Shown here piece by piece: positions 13,990 to 22,281 of a stretch of 29,280 nt of DNA. The notes below the pieces were generated by a model that ran no database searches, was not told the origin of the DNA, and saw only the letters and a list, made by a program, of their open reading frames with translations. Numbering within the stretch: position 1 is the stretch's first letter; each line of letters opens with the position of its first letter. The translations under genes were made by a program, and so were the position numbers. This DNA is from a virus. The DNA lies in the IMG/VR virus record IMGVR_UViG_3300037963_001344, positions 1 to 29,280 of that record; one strand, written 5' to 3'.

Positions 13990-14339
13990 TATGCAAAAAT
14001 ATATTCATTATCACCTGTTGAGCTTTCAGTATAAACATTGTTACTTATACTAAATGTACTAACTGTTTGGTCTGTTGCAAATATCTTATCTCTAAATACT
14101 AAAGTGTTATCAGTAGTATTTCTAACTTCATAGGTGTAAAAATTAGCTTCTGTAAGAGCTTGAGTAGTACTATAAGTGTAATAATAGTCAACTTCTGAAA
14201 AAGTTGCGTTAGAATCAGTAAAAATAACTTTATTTTGTTCCTCTGATTTTATCACTAATGAGTATGTTTTACTACCTGAAATTTCCTCTCTTGGTACAAA
14301 GTTAATAATTCTAGTCCCTGTTGTTGTAATTACTTGCAT
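13989..14339 (-). CDS. Beta-rich structural protein (116 aa)
   Basis: A 116-residue, all-beta protein with alternating patterns, for example MQVITTTGTRIINFVPREEI and NFYTYEVRNTTDNTLVFRDK. There is no membrane segment or cofactor motif. It lies between the tail-tube-like gene and the portal, is preceded by the strong terminator hairpin at 14348-14386, and couples to the portal by TAATG. It may be a head-tail joining or decoration protein. The family is not certain. Confidence 0.6.
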   Translation of the reverse strand: MQVITTTGTRIINFVPREEISGSKTYSLVIKSEEQNKVIFTDSNATFSEVDYYYTYSTTQALTEANFYTYEVRNTTDNTLVFRDKIFATDQTVSTFSISNNVYTESSTGDNEYIFA

Positions 14340-14347
14340 CTTTTTTT

Positions 14348-14386
14348 TAAAATAAAAAAGGGAAGGCTATTTTTCCAACCTTCCCC
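14348..14386 (-). terminator. Strong intrinsic terminator between the tail-tube-like gene and the 116-aa gene
   Basis: On the minus strand GGGAAGG (14385-14379 read as its complement pair) and CCTTCCC (14366-14360) form a 7-bp GC-rich stem with a 12-base loop, followed at once by TTTTTTATTTT (14359 downward). It lies only a few bases upstream of the next ATG at 14339, so it may act as a partial terminator that lowers expression of the portal relative to the capsid and tail tube. Confidence 0.75.
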
Positions 14387-14424
14387 TTCTAAACTAAACA
14401 TTATATATATTGAATCACACTAAA

Positions 14425-14973
14425 CTATGAATTTGTGCCTACTGTTATTGTAACTGTAGCAGAACTCATTCCAGCAAAAGGGTCTGCAGAAGTTCCATTA
14501 ATAATGAAATTCGCAGGCTTTAGCTCCTGTGCTGAGAAATTAAGAGTGTAACCGCTCATATCCCCCATAGCAGCTCCAGTTGCTATTGTTCCACCTGTTA
14601 CATCAGCTCCGTGTTCTAAACCAGCCAACATAAAATTACCATTGTAATCTTCAATGCAGATATGAGGTCTACCAAAGCTCATTAGTTTCAATTCTTTGTT
14701 GTCTTCTTTACTCAATTTAGGTAAAGATAATGTTAAAGCTTGTTCAAAAAAGGTTGTTCCATTCTCCCTACTAGAAGTAATAGTTTGCTCTAATGAACTG
14801 TTTCCTTTAACATCATATTGGTAGGCAGTAAAAGTTCCAGTCATATCACTAATTGCATCATCAGTTTGAGTTACAGTTCCTAAATCTCCAAAATCTACAA
14901 ACCAAACTCTTGTGATGCCACCAACTACATCTTTACAAGGTACTTTTCTCCCTTTCGTTAAATCACAAGCCAT
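14425..14973 (-). CDS. Probable major tail tube protein (182 aa)
   Basis: A 182-residue, mostly beta protein with MACDLTKGRKVPCKDVVGGI at the front, where DVVGGITRVWFVDFGDL looks like a conserved core, and many Thr, Ser and Gly. Positioned straight after the major capsid gene and closed by a strong terminator, it is expected to be an abundant virion protein, most likely the tail tube subunit. Alternatives are a capsid decoration protein or a second head protein. Family membership is inferred from context and from memory of similar phage proteins. Confidence 0.55.
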   Translation of the reverse strand: MACDLTKGRKVPCKDVVGGITRVWFVDFGDLGTVTQTDDAISDMTGTFTAYQYDVKGNSSLEQTITSSRENGTTFFEQALTLSLPKLSKEDNKELKLMSFGRPHICIEDYNGNFMLAGLEHGADVTGGTIATGAAMGDMSGYTLNFSAQELKPANFIINGTSADPFAGMSSATVTITVGTNS

Positions 14974-15001
14974 CTTTGTTTTTTTTAAAAGTTAATACTA
15001 A

Positions 15002-15023
15002 AGGAGAGCTTTTACACTCTCCT
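15002..15023 (-). terminator. Hairpin after the major capsid gene
   Basis: On the minus strand AGGAGAG (15023-15017) and CTCTCCT (15008-15002) form a perfect 7-bp stem with an 8-base loop TGTAAAAG. Only TTTAGTATT follows, so termination would be incomplete. The hairpin may protect the 3 prime end of capsid messenger RNA or attenuate read-through. It lies 12 bases beyond the capsid stop codon. Confidence 0.5.
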
Positions 15024-15034
15024 AGTTAATTATA

Positions 15035-15967
15035 TTAAGCATAGATAACTACATCAGAAGTAATTCCAATTTGTACACCAGCTGTAAATCTCATTACTAA
15101 ACGTACATTTTGAGAACCATCTAAATCACCCATATCTAACAATTTCACTTCATTGTGGTCAGAAAGTAATCCTGTACCAAAGTAAAGATTAGATTTTTGA
15201 GCAGCCATCATTGAATCATCAGGCAATCCTGAAGCAATAACAACTTTAACACCATCATAAGAAAGTGCTCCATTGTTCCACCATTGAGTACCCTGTGCAT
15301 TAACACCAGCAGCACCTAAGCCATTAGCTCCAAATCCACCTAAAGCTCTAACATAAAGTTTAGCAGCTTTTCTAGAAACATAAATGTATAAATCTTCTTT
15401 ACCATAAACTCCTGAAGGAATTGCATCGACTACTTTACCCATTTCATCAATGATATTAGCAGCAGTAAGTGGTGAACCTGATACAGATACACATCCTGAA
15501 CCACCAGCAGTAGCTAAGTAGTAAAAACCATCAAACTCTCCAGCATTACCTGTTTGACCAGCCCAAATGTTTTGCTCAGTCTTTTCAGCTACCAATCCAG
15601 CAGCGTGCCCAATAATGAAATCAGAAAATTTAGGTGGTAAGTTATCATAAGCAGAGTAACCCATTTGTACCGCTTCCCAATCACTTCTGAAATCTTTTTT
15701 ACATAATTCCATATTTACTTGAAACTCTTCAGGTTGAAGGATTCTTTCAGTTAATGTTAATGTACCTGTAGGTGTAAAATCACAAGTAGCATCTTTAATT
15801 ACGTTAGCATCTGTTGCTGCCTTTTTCAAAACCTCTTTGTACTTTACATTAGGTTTTACAGTTATTAAACCGTTTTCAATTGTTGAACCACTTAACAATG
15901 CAGCGGATATATATTTACCCGCAAATTCTCCAGCATACGTTGAAGTGATCGAAGTTGTTGTTGCCAT
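15035..15967 (-). CDS. Major capsid protein (HK97-fold type)
   Basis: A 310-residue protein whose pattern fits an HK97-fold coat: an N-terminal arm (MATTTSITSTYAGEFAGKYI), a strand-rich centre with FTPTGTLTLTERILQPEEFQ and DEMGKVVDAIPSGVYGKEDL, and a late region DGVKVVIASGLPDDSMM followed by FGTGLLSDHNEVKLLDMGDL, which resembles the A-domain loops of phage coats. It lies after the scaffold gene and before the probable tail tube. No known motif marks a crosslinking site. Cleavage of the N-terminal arm by the upstream protease is possible but cannot be shown from sequence. It is the best capsid candidate in the window. Confidence 0.75.
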   Translation of the reverse strand: MATTTSITSTYAGEFAGKYISAALLSGSTIENGLITVKPNVKYKEVLKKAATDANVIKDATCDFTPTGTLTLTERILQPEEFQVNMELCKKDFRSDWEAVQMGYSAYDNLPPKFSDFIIGHAAGLVAEKTEQNIWAGQTGNAGEFDGFYYLATAGGSGCVSVSGSPLTAANIIDEMGKVVDAIPSGVYGKEDLYIYVSRKAAKLYVRALGGFGANGLGAAGVNAQGTQWWNNGALSYDGVKVVIASGLPDDSMMAAQKSNLYFGTGLLSDHNEVKLLDMGDLDGSQNVRLVMRFTAGVQIGITSDVVIYA

Positions 15968-15983
15968 TTTTTTATTTTTTTAA

Positions 15984-16628
15984 TTAATTATTAGCTATTT
16001 TACTAAACACTCTATCTCTAGTTGTTTCAGTTCTTTTTTGACCAAATAAAAATTTACCTGTTTTCTTTTCTTCAGATTCAGGGTTGTGTTTAATTGGCTC
16101 AACTGCTTCTTCTTTAGTAGCAGATAATTCAGTAACTTCTTCAACTACCTCATCTTCTTTTACTTCTTCAGTAGATAGTTCTGTGTTTTCTTCTTTAATT
16201 TCTTCAGTAGTTTCTTCAGACATTTCATCTTTTTTCTTGTAGCCTAATTCTTCAATCATTCCTTTGATTTCACCTACTGCATTTGCAAATTCTTCTTTAG
16301 TAACATACTGCATTTCTTCTTTTTCTTCAGCAGCTTCTACTTCTTCAGTTTCTTCATCTTTAGCTTCTTCAACTGCTTCTCTAATTTCAGCAATTAAACC
16401 TTCTTCTTTAGCTATTAACACTCTACCATCTTCAAGAGCATATTCACCTACAGGAAGTGCTATTTGTTCATCTTCTGATTTAATGAAGATTGCTTCACCT
16501 TCTTTAAATTCTCCTGCTACTAATACAGTACCATTTTCAAGCTTTAGTTCAGCTAGTTTAACAGATTCTTCTGCTAATTCTACACCAACTATGCCTTTTA
16601 TTTTGTTTAAAATTTCTGTTGCTTTCAT
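15984..16628 (-). CDS. Scaffold-like capsid assembly protein (214 aa)
   Basis: A highly acidic, helical protein. Residues 1-90 hold KLAELKLENGTVLVAGEFKE and ALPVGEYALEDGRVLIAKEE, a small beta-rich front domain. Residues about 85-180 are almost continuous Glu/Lys/Thr runs, with TKEEFANAVGEIKGMIEELG as a heptad-like helix. The end (FLFGQKRTETTRDRVFSKIA) is basic, as in capsid-binding tails of scaffolds. It lies just upstream of the capsid gene and downstream of the protease, the usual order. It would guide prohead assembly and then leave, possibly after cleavage. Confidence 0.65.
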   Translation of the reverse strand: MKATEILNKIKGIVGVELAEESVKLAELKLENGTVLVAGEFKEGEAIFIKSEDEQIALPVGEYALEDGRVLIAKEEGLIAEIREAVEEAKDEETEEVEAAEEKEEMQYVTKEEFANAVGEIKGMIEELGYKKKDEMSEETTEEIKEENTELSTEEVKEDEVVEEVTELSATKEEAVEPIKHNPESEEKKTGKFLFGQKRTETTRDRVFSKIANN

Positions 16629-16659
16629 ATTATTAAATATAATCTTATACTACTAATGT

Positions 16660-16687
16660 AAAAAAATAGCTAAAGTGTTATAGCTAA
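16660..16687 (-). terminator. Intrinsic-terminator-like hairpin upstream of the scaffold gene
   Basis: On the minus strand the self-complementary hexamer TAGCTA occurs twice (16686-16681 and 16672-16667), able to form a 6-bp stem around an 8-base loop, followed by seven T (16666-16660). It sits between the Cys-rich small gene and the scaffold gene, about 30 bases before the scaffold ATG. Confidence 0.5.
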
Positions 16688-16695
16688 ACTTGTTT

Positions 16696-16854
16696 TTATG
16701 CTCTAGTTTTTCCTATTCCTTGTGCTCCAATGCTACCATCACAACACTTTTGACTGTAGCTTTTACCATCTTTACACAAACAACCTCTTCTACCACCTTT
16801 AGGTGATGTTCTACTTGGTATGTGTGTTTTTGTATCTCTTCTTTTACTTTTCAT
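16696..16854 (-). CDS. Small Cys- and Gly-rich conserved-looking phage protein (52 aa)
   Basis: ATG 16854 to TAA 16698-16696. The peptide contains SRTSPKGGRRGCLCKDGKSY and SQKCCDGSIGAQGIGKTRA, with a CxC and a CC pair separated by about 12 residues. I recall short phage proteins with the same GRRGCLC...KCCDGS...AQGIG pattern in Bacteroidota phages, next to the protease and scaffold. The cysteines may bind metal. Function is unknown; a virion or assembly role is possible given its location. Confidence 0.65.
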   Translation of the reverse strand: MKSKRRDTKTHIPSRTSPKGGRRGCLCKDGKSYSQKCCDGSIGAQGIGKTRA

Positions 16855-16856
16855 AA

Positions 16857-17960
16857 TTATTCTTTTATATGTTTTTCACAAGGCATATACCAAGTTTTTT
16901 CTTTACCATCTAAATCTTCATAAATATGTGTGTGGAATCCTTTGCAACCTATGTTTCTAGCCATCTCTTCAGCTTTTTCTTGTGTTGAGTATGCAAGTCT
17001 ATCATCAATGATTGCAAACTGATCATCTATAACCATTGAAGCAAGTTCTATTTCTCCTAGTTCTTTTAGTTTGCTTTTACTCCACCTTAAAGCTGCTTTA
17101 CCACCCCACAATAAATAGCTAATTGTGCCACAAGCTTCAGGATTACCTTCATCATAGTATTCTCCAGCTCTACTTAAATAACTGTACATTCTTTTTATAG
17201 TTTCAACACTTACTGCTCTACCAGCAGCCAAATCAGCACTTCTTACTTTCCCTACATCAGTAGCACATTTATTACCTACTTTCTCATTTAATTCTCTTCC
17301 TCTTTTAGCATTGTTGCTTACTGCCTGTGGATAATCAGAATAGCTTTCTAATTCAATTTTTTTTTTAGTAAATAGGTTTTTAATTTCTTCTATTTTTTTA
17401 AGAGCTTCTTTTTCTTCAGTATCTATTGCACTAAGTTTAGCTTTGTCTGCAAAATATCCTTCAATACTAAATCCTTTAACTTTACCAGTCTTTACAAAAT
17501 CATTCCAAATTTCATCATTGTTAACTTTCATTGAAATCATCCAAGTACCTTCAGGCACATCTAAACCATATAAAGCAGTTTTATCTTTTTCTTTGTTTTC
17601 TACTATCCAACTTTCAACTACTGTTAAATCATTAATTGCTAGTTTGTGTTCTAATGTTGCATTGTTTTGGTTGCCATTCTTAAAAAATAATTCACTAGCT
17701 TTTCTAACTGTTTCATTGCTGAAATAAACATAATACTCTTTTTCACCTTGCTTTCTGTAAATAGGTTTGTTAGGTATTAAAGCTGCTCCCATTAAGATTT
17801 TCTTTTCATCATCTACTTTAGCAAGTTGTATTTCTTGGCTTTTAAGAGTTATGAAATCACTCTCTATTGCTGGTGCTTCAACGATACTAACGGCTTCTAT
17901 TCCAGTAACATCATTTTCTTCATCTAGTAGAAGTTCTATTATTTCCATTTTATTTTCCAT
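16857..17960 (-). CDS. Prohead serine protease (XkdF-like) with C-terminal extra domains
   Basis: A 367-residue protein. Residues about 50-175 match the PBSX XkdF/S78-like protease core: LMGAALIPNKPIYRK, then ATLEHKLAINDLTVVESWIV with candidate catalytic His105, and KTGKVKGFSIEGYF with Ser165. The core is followed by a helical hinge and a second domain at about 205-300 (SNNAKRGRELNEKVGNKCAT, VRSADLAAGRAVSVETIKRM, YLLWGGKAALRW), which occurs in many phage structural proteins, then a short final domain (QEKAEEMARNIGCKGFHTHI, WYMPCEKHIKE). The protease would process capsid and scaffold during maturation. The added domains may target it to the capsid. It begins 11 bases after the tape measure gene. 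Confidence 0.8.
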   Translation of the reverse strand: MENKMEIIELLLDEENDVTGIEAVSIVEAPAIESDFITLKSQEIQLAKVDDEKKILMGAALIPNKPIYRKQGEKEYYVYFSNETVRKASELFFKNGNQNNATLEHKLAINDLTVVESWIVENKEKDKTALYGLDVPEGTWMISMKVNNDEIWNDFVKTGKVKGFSIEGYFADKAKLSAIDTEEKEALKKIEEIKNLFTKKKIELESYSDYPQAVSNNAKRGRELNEKVGNKCATDVGKVRSADLAAGRAVSVETIKRMYSYLSRAGEYYDEGNPEACGTISYLLWGGKAALRWSKSKLKELGEIELASMVIDDQFAIIDDRLAYSTQEKAEEMARNIGCKGFHTHIYEDLDGKEKTWYMPCEKHIKE

Positions 17961-17970
17961 TGTCTTTTAT

Positions 17971-19929
17971 TTAAAAAGTTGCTGTATCTATTATATTGTT
18001 TTCTAATGCTTGTGCTGTTGTGACATCACCACTAACTACAAATGCTTTTACAGGTGTGCTGTTTTGTTGTCCTAGCGCTTGTGCTACTTGGTTAAATCCT
18101 GATTGACCAACTACATTAAATGCTGGTGCTTGTGATCCTATACCTGTTGCACCACCACCAGCTCCTGTAACTGAAGAAGGTGCTGTTGTATCTCCACCTT
18201 GAAACTGTTGAGCTGCAATTGTTGCTATATTAGCAGCACTTGTAGCAGCAGCAAATGCTAATGAAGCAATACCAGCTGGGTTAGGAACTGGACCGATAGC
18301 TATAGGTGATTGAGCTAATGAAGCAGTAATTGCTTTACCAGCATCAATAATTGCCATACCTAGTTGTAGTGCTTTATTAAACTTAAATTGTTTTCTTGCC
18401 ATTTCTTCTTCTTCAGCACTACCTTTTTCTAAGTTTTTCATTTTATGAGCAAATACAGCATCACCTAATGATTGAACTGAATTAGCTGCTTGTGTTGCTA
18501 AATTTAACCTAGCTTCTACTGTTTTAATTTCTTCTTCTCTTTCTTCTTTAGCTTTTTCTATAATAAAATCTGATAATTCTTGCCTAAGTTGTTTTTCTCT
18601 TATTGCTGCATCTAATTTAAAATTATCTAATTCTATTTGAGCATCTATAAAAGCTTGAGTATCTGCTTTATAAGAATCCCTTTGAGCAGTTAATCTTTCT
18701 TCTTGGATTCTTTTTTCTTCTTCTAAATTTTTAAGCTGTTGATTAATTCTATCTTCATCATTTTTTATAAGCTCAGCATTAGCATTTAATTCAGTTATTT
18801 TTCTTTCTGTAGCTGCATCTGTTAAACTTTTTTCAAGTTCTAGTTTTTCTTTACTTAGTGCTAAATCATTTGTTTTCTGTTCACTTAAAAATCCTTCTAT
18901 TTGTGCTTCAACAGCTTTCTTTTCATTCTTAGCTTCTAATAATGCTATTAAATTCTCTTGACTTTTATTAACATTATATTGAGCTTGAGCTTGTCTAATT
19001 TGTAAATCTACTTGTTTAAGCATTTCTACTTTCTGCTCATCTAATACTTCTTTTAACTTGTTATTAGCTTCTATTCTTTCATCAATAGTATTTCTTTCTT
19101 CATCTCTTATTTGTCTTAATTGTTCTGCTTGTCTATCATATTGTTCTACTAAGCCTTGTTGTGTTACCCTTGCTATTTCAGCTTGTTTTTTAAGTTCTAC
19201 ATTTAGCTTAGCTTGTTCAAAACTAGATTTTAAACTTACTTTTGAAACAGCATCAATAGTAGCCATTGTAAAATCAGTTATTTCACCAGCTGCTTCAACG
19301 CCATACTCTACAATATCAGAACCAGCTTGCAAAACATTAGCACCTAATTTTGTTAATTGTGCTGCTGTTTTTACTAAACCTAATTCTAATTCTTTTATTG
19401 TTTTAGTATCACCACTACCAAATACTGATTTCTCCCAAGCTAATTGTGCTGCTTGAACACCAATTTTAAAAGTTAATAAAGAACCTATTAATGGTGTTAA
19501 ACCAAAAGTCATTAATGCTTTTAATATTTTTAGAGTAGCATTGAAAGAACCATTTGTTTGACCTAAAGTTTCTGCTGTATTAAAGATTGCATTAAATAGT
19601 TGATTAAAGATAATAGCAGTAGTTTCACCAACTACATTAAAAGCATCCATTACCCTCTGATTGGTAGAAAATAGTTCTGTTAACTTAGCAAATGCAGAAA
19701 TGATCAAACCAATTCCAGCAGCTTTAAATGCTAAACCAATTTTATTAATACCACCTTTAACAACACCAGCTACTTTATTAGTTTTTGTTAAACCTTTGTT
19801 TAGTTTATCAGTTCCTTGTTCAGCAGCTTTAATAGACTTAGGAATTGCATCAATAGAAGCTTCAGTTTGTTTTAAACCTTTATTTGCATCTTCAGTATTT
19901 ATATTTATTTTATAATTTACCTCTTTCAT
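17971..19929 (-). CDS. Tail tape measure protein
   Basis: A 652-residue protein that sets tail length and helps DNA ejection. It has an N-terminal amphipathic region (NKGLKQTEASIDAIPKSIKA), a hydrophobic segment at about 65-80 (LAFKAAGIGLIISAFAKLTE) and another at about 135-155, a long Glu/Lys/Gln coiled coil from about 240 to 500, and a C-terminal Ala/Gly-rich hydrophobic stretch (GMAIIDAGKAITASLAQSPI, ASLAFAAATSAANIATIAAQ) typical of tape measures. At about 1.5 angstrom per residue a tail near 100 nm is expected. It begins inside the end of the preceding small gene. No peptidase domain is seen. Confidence 0.88.
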   Translation of the reverse strand: MKEVNYKININTEDANKGLKQTEASIDAIPKSIKAAEQGTDKLNKGLTKTNKVAGVVKGGINKIGLAFKAAGIGLIISAFAKLTELFSTNQRVMDAFNVVGETTAIIFNQLFNAIFNTAETLGQTNGSFNATLKILKALMTFGLTPLIGSLLTFKIGVQAAQLAWEKSVFGSGDTKTIKELELGLVKTAAQLTKLGANVLQAGSDIVEYGVEAAGEITDFTMATIDAVSKVSLKSSFEQAKLNVELKKQAEIARVTQQGLVEQYDRQAEQLRQIRDEERNTIDERIEANNKLKEVLDEQKVEMLKQVDLQIRQAQAQYNVNKSQENLIALLEAKNEKKAVEAQIEGFLSEQKTNDLALSKEKLELEKSLTDAATERKITELNANAELIKNDEDRINQQLKNLEEEKRIQEERLTAQRDSYKADTQAFIDAQIELDNFKLDAAIREKQLRQELSDFIIEKAKEEREEEIKTVEARLNLATQAANSVQSLGDAVFAHKMKNLEKGSAEEEEMARKQFKFNKALQLGMAIIDAGKAITASLAQSPIAIGPVPNPAGIASLAFAAATSAANIATIAAQQFQGGDTTAPSSVTGAGGGATGIGSQAPAFNVVGQSGFNQVAQALGQQNSTPVKAFVVSGDVTTAQALENNIIDTATF

Positions 19930-20062
19930 CTTCTAATTTTTTTATATAAAATCCTTCTTTAATTGTTAATGCTACTTTGTTAACACCCAAAGCTATAATA
20001 ATGTTTTTATCATAAGCTTTGATTTCTTTAATAAATTCTAATGCATCAATTATTGTTTTCAT
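19910..20062 (-). CDS. Small protein between two large tail genes (50 aa)
   Basis: ATG 20062 to TAA 19912-19910 gives MKTIIDALEFIKEIKAYDKN, then IIIALGVNKVALTIKEGFYI, ending KKLEDERGKL. An amphipathic helix is followed by a short beta hairpin. Its ATG overlaps the stop of the 739-residue gene (TAATG) and its end overlaps the tape measure start by 20 bases, so it is embedded in the tail operon. Role unknown. Confidence 0.6.
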   Translation of the reverse strand: MKTIIDALEFIKEIKAYDKNIIIALGVNKVALTIKEGFYIKKLEDERGKL

Positions 20063-22281
20063 TAGCTTGGTTCATTTAATAATTCTAATGTGCTTCTACC
20101 TGTTTGTAAATCTGTTGTAATCTTATTAATAGTAAATGCTCTACCTGAAATAAATACTTTATCAGCTAAACTATAAGTTAATAAAAACTTCAAAGGTAGT
20201 ACAGCTTTATATTTAAAAATCCTTGTTTTAGTATTAAACACCCTTTGTATATAGGTTTGATAAAACTTTTGAAACAAACTATTATTACTTCCACCATAAT
20301 CTGTTAATGTATAGCTGTTTATTTCACTACCAAAGTTAAGATTAAATGCTGGTGCTGTTGAAGTGCTTCCTAATTCATTTGCATTGTGTGGCATCCAATA
20401 GTTGTTTATTGTAGTATTTGTAATTCCTGAAACTGATGTTACTGGTCTAGTGCTATCTACATAATTTATTGGTGTGCTAATGCTTGTATTGTAAATACCA
20501 TAAAACAACAAAGGAGCAGTTACTACTGAATTATCATCATCATCTACTGCTAAACCATATTGAACATCTGTATTTACTTTTGTAGTTCCATCAGATAACC
20601 TTTCAAATAGCATATGCTCAAAAGGTGGCAATACTTCATACTTGCTACCTTGACTTGCGTCAGCTATATAATTTAAACTTCCATACTCTACATTATTAAG
20701 ATTATAAAAAGCTTGTGCTAGTTTTGTTTTAGCTTCAGGATATTCAAACTTAATATTACTAAAAGGCAATGCTTCACTAACTGTATGTTCATCTTTTACT
20801 ATAAACTTGCTTATATCGTGTGTAGTTGTACTATCACTATAAAAATCATCTAATGTTTTAACTACTACTCTATCACTACTATCTAAAAAAGCAGTTAAAT
20901 TAAACATCTTAAAAATACCTTTTAGAAAGTCTAATACTTTAATGTCAGGCACTTGTTCTGTTGGTCTAATATCATCAATAGTAACTGGAACATTAGCTGA
21001 ATTAGAAACAAAAAAACATCTATCAGTTAAAGGAGAACCAACTGTTTCTGTTACTGTTTGACCTACTGTTATTGTTGCTTCAAACTCAAAAGAAGCAGCT
21101 GTTGTTTCTATTCTTGTTGTAATATGTTTACTTTCTCCTATTGCCATAGGGTTTGAAGCTGTATCTAACAAAATTTGTTTACTACCATTACCAGTATTTG
21201 TTTCAAAAGCTAAAGTATCACCTGTTAAAGCATCAAAAATTATAATGTCATAAATTACACTTGTAAAACCTGATGCTGGAGTTATGCTAACATCATAGAA
21301 AAAATCATAATTATCTGTAGCAAAATTTGTTGTTTTAGTTACTTTATAAACACCATTTGTAAATTGTGTAGGTGCAGCAGTATATAAAGCACATAAATTA
21401 GAAGAAGGCACTATTGTACTTGGCCCATCACTTCCTGTTGATGGATTACCACCACAAGTAAAAGCTGTACTATCAACTACAAGAGAATTTTTAGTTTCTA
21501 TTTTACCTTTATCTCTATGCAGCCATAAATACAAATTACTAAACTCTGTACTATCAAAAAATTCACCTGTTTTAAATGTTAAGTTATATTGCTCTTCAAT
21601 TGCCTTAATAACTAAACTAGCTTTAATTGCTGGTTTTAAATCTTCAGGAAATACACCTCTAGTTTTATCGTGATTACTATCATCAGATAAATTACCAACA
21701 TCTGTAAGATTGCTAGTATCATCATAAATGTATCTTTGTGTGTGTGTAATTAAAGGGTATATAATTGCATTATTATAAGTAACACTATCAACTGTAATAT
21801 TATGTCCTGTTTGTAAACCTGTAAGAACATTTGAAGTTAATGCTGGTAGCTTAAAATTATCCATCCACACTAAGTTATTAAGCTTATCTTCACCAAACAA
21901 ATTATTTAAACTTACTGTTTTACCAAAGAAAGTAATCTTGTAAGTATGAGGTCTATTGTCTTTCATCTTGACCTCTTGCAGTCTTATTTTACCCTCTCTA
22001 AATGGTTGATAATTTAACTCTATCTTTGCATCACTTTGAATGTTAGCATCAAAACCTTTTACATCAGGGTTGTACCAATGCTTGAATAGTTTGTTATTCT
22101 TTTCACTAGCTGGTAAATTAAATGTTCTACTGTAATCAGTAAACACTTTGTCTATATCCCTAACATCTTGAATTACTTGTGTTAAGCTAACATTCTCATC
22201 AGTAAACAAATCTACCTTTACATAGTTCTGATCTGTTTTATCTCTCTGCTGTGGTTTTATATATAGTATTAATTCTTGCAT
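20062..22281 (-). CDS. Large tail protein, hub/Tal-like (739 aa)
   Basis: A 739-residue protein that starts MQELILYIKPQQRDKTDQNY. The region near residues 28-75 (DENVSLTQVIQDVRDIDKVF, TDYSRTFNLPASEKNNKLFK) looks like a baseplate-hub-like domain that I recall from Bacteroidota siphophages. A Thr/Ser-rich stretch follows in the middle and a beta-rich C-terminus ends in a long RTFTINKITTDLQTGRSTLE-like segment. It likely forms the tail tip or tail-associated host-contact protein. It is the largest gene of the window and is coupled to its neighbours by TAATG on both sides. No lysozyme or peptidase motif is visible. Confidence 0.6.
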   Translation of the reverse strand: MQELILYIKPQQRDKTDQNYVKVDLFTDENVSLTQVIQDVRDIDKVFTDYSRTFNLPASEKNNKLFKHWYNPDVKGFDANIQSDAKIELNYQPFREGKIRLQEVKMKDNRPHTYKITFFGKTVSLNNLFGEDKLNNLVWMDNFKLPALTSNVLTGLQTGHNITVDSVTYNNAIIYPLITHTQRYIYDDTSNLTDVGNLSDDSNHDKTRGVFPEDLKPAIKASLVIKAIEEQYNLTFKTGEFFDSTEFSNLYLWLHRDKGKIETKNSLVVDSTAFTCGGNPSTGSDGPSTIVPSSNLCALYTAAPTQFTNGVYKVTKTTNFATDNYDFFYDVSITPASGFTSVIYDIIIFDALTGDTLAFETNTGNGSKQILLDTASNPMAIGESKHITTRIETTAASFEFEATITVGQTVTETVGSPLTDRCFFVSNSANVPVTIDDIRPTEQVPDIKVLDFLKGIFKMFNLTAFLDSSDRVVVKTLDDFYSDSTTTHDISKFIVKDEHTVSEALPFSNIKFEYPEAKTKLAQAFYNLNNVEYGSLNYIADASQGSKYEVLPPFEHMLFERLSDGTTKVNTDVQYGLAVDDDDNSVVTAPLLFYGIYNTSISTPINYVDSTRPVTSVSGITNTTINNYWMPHNANELGSTSTAPAFNLNFGSEINSYTLTDYGGSNNSLFQKFYQTYIQRVFNTKTRIFKYKAVLPLKFLLTYSLADKVFISGRAFTINKITTDLQTGRSTLELLNEPS

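Noticed and set aside
16264-16656. Plus-strand Ser-rich frame of 130 residues opposite the scaffold gene
   Set aside because: The Ser/Phe richness is the complement of the Glu/Lys-rich scaffold coding strand. No support for a gene.
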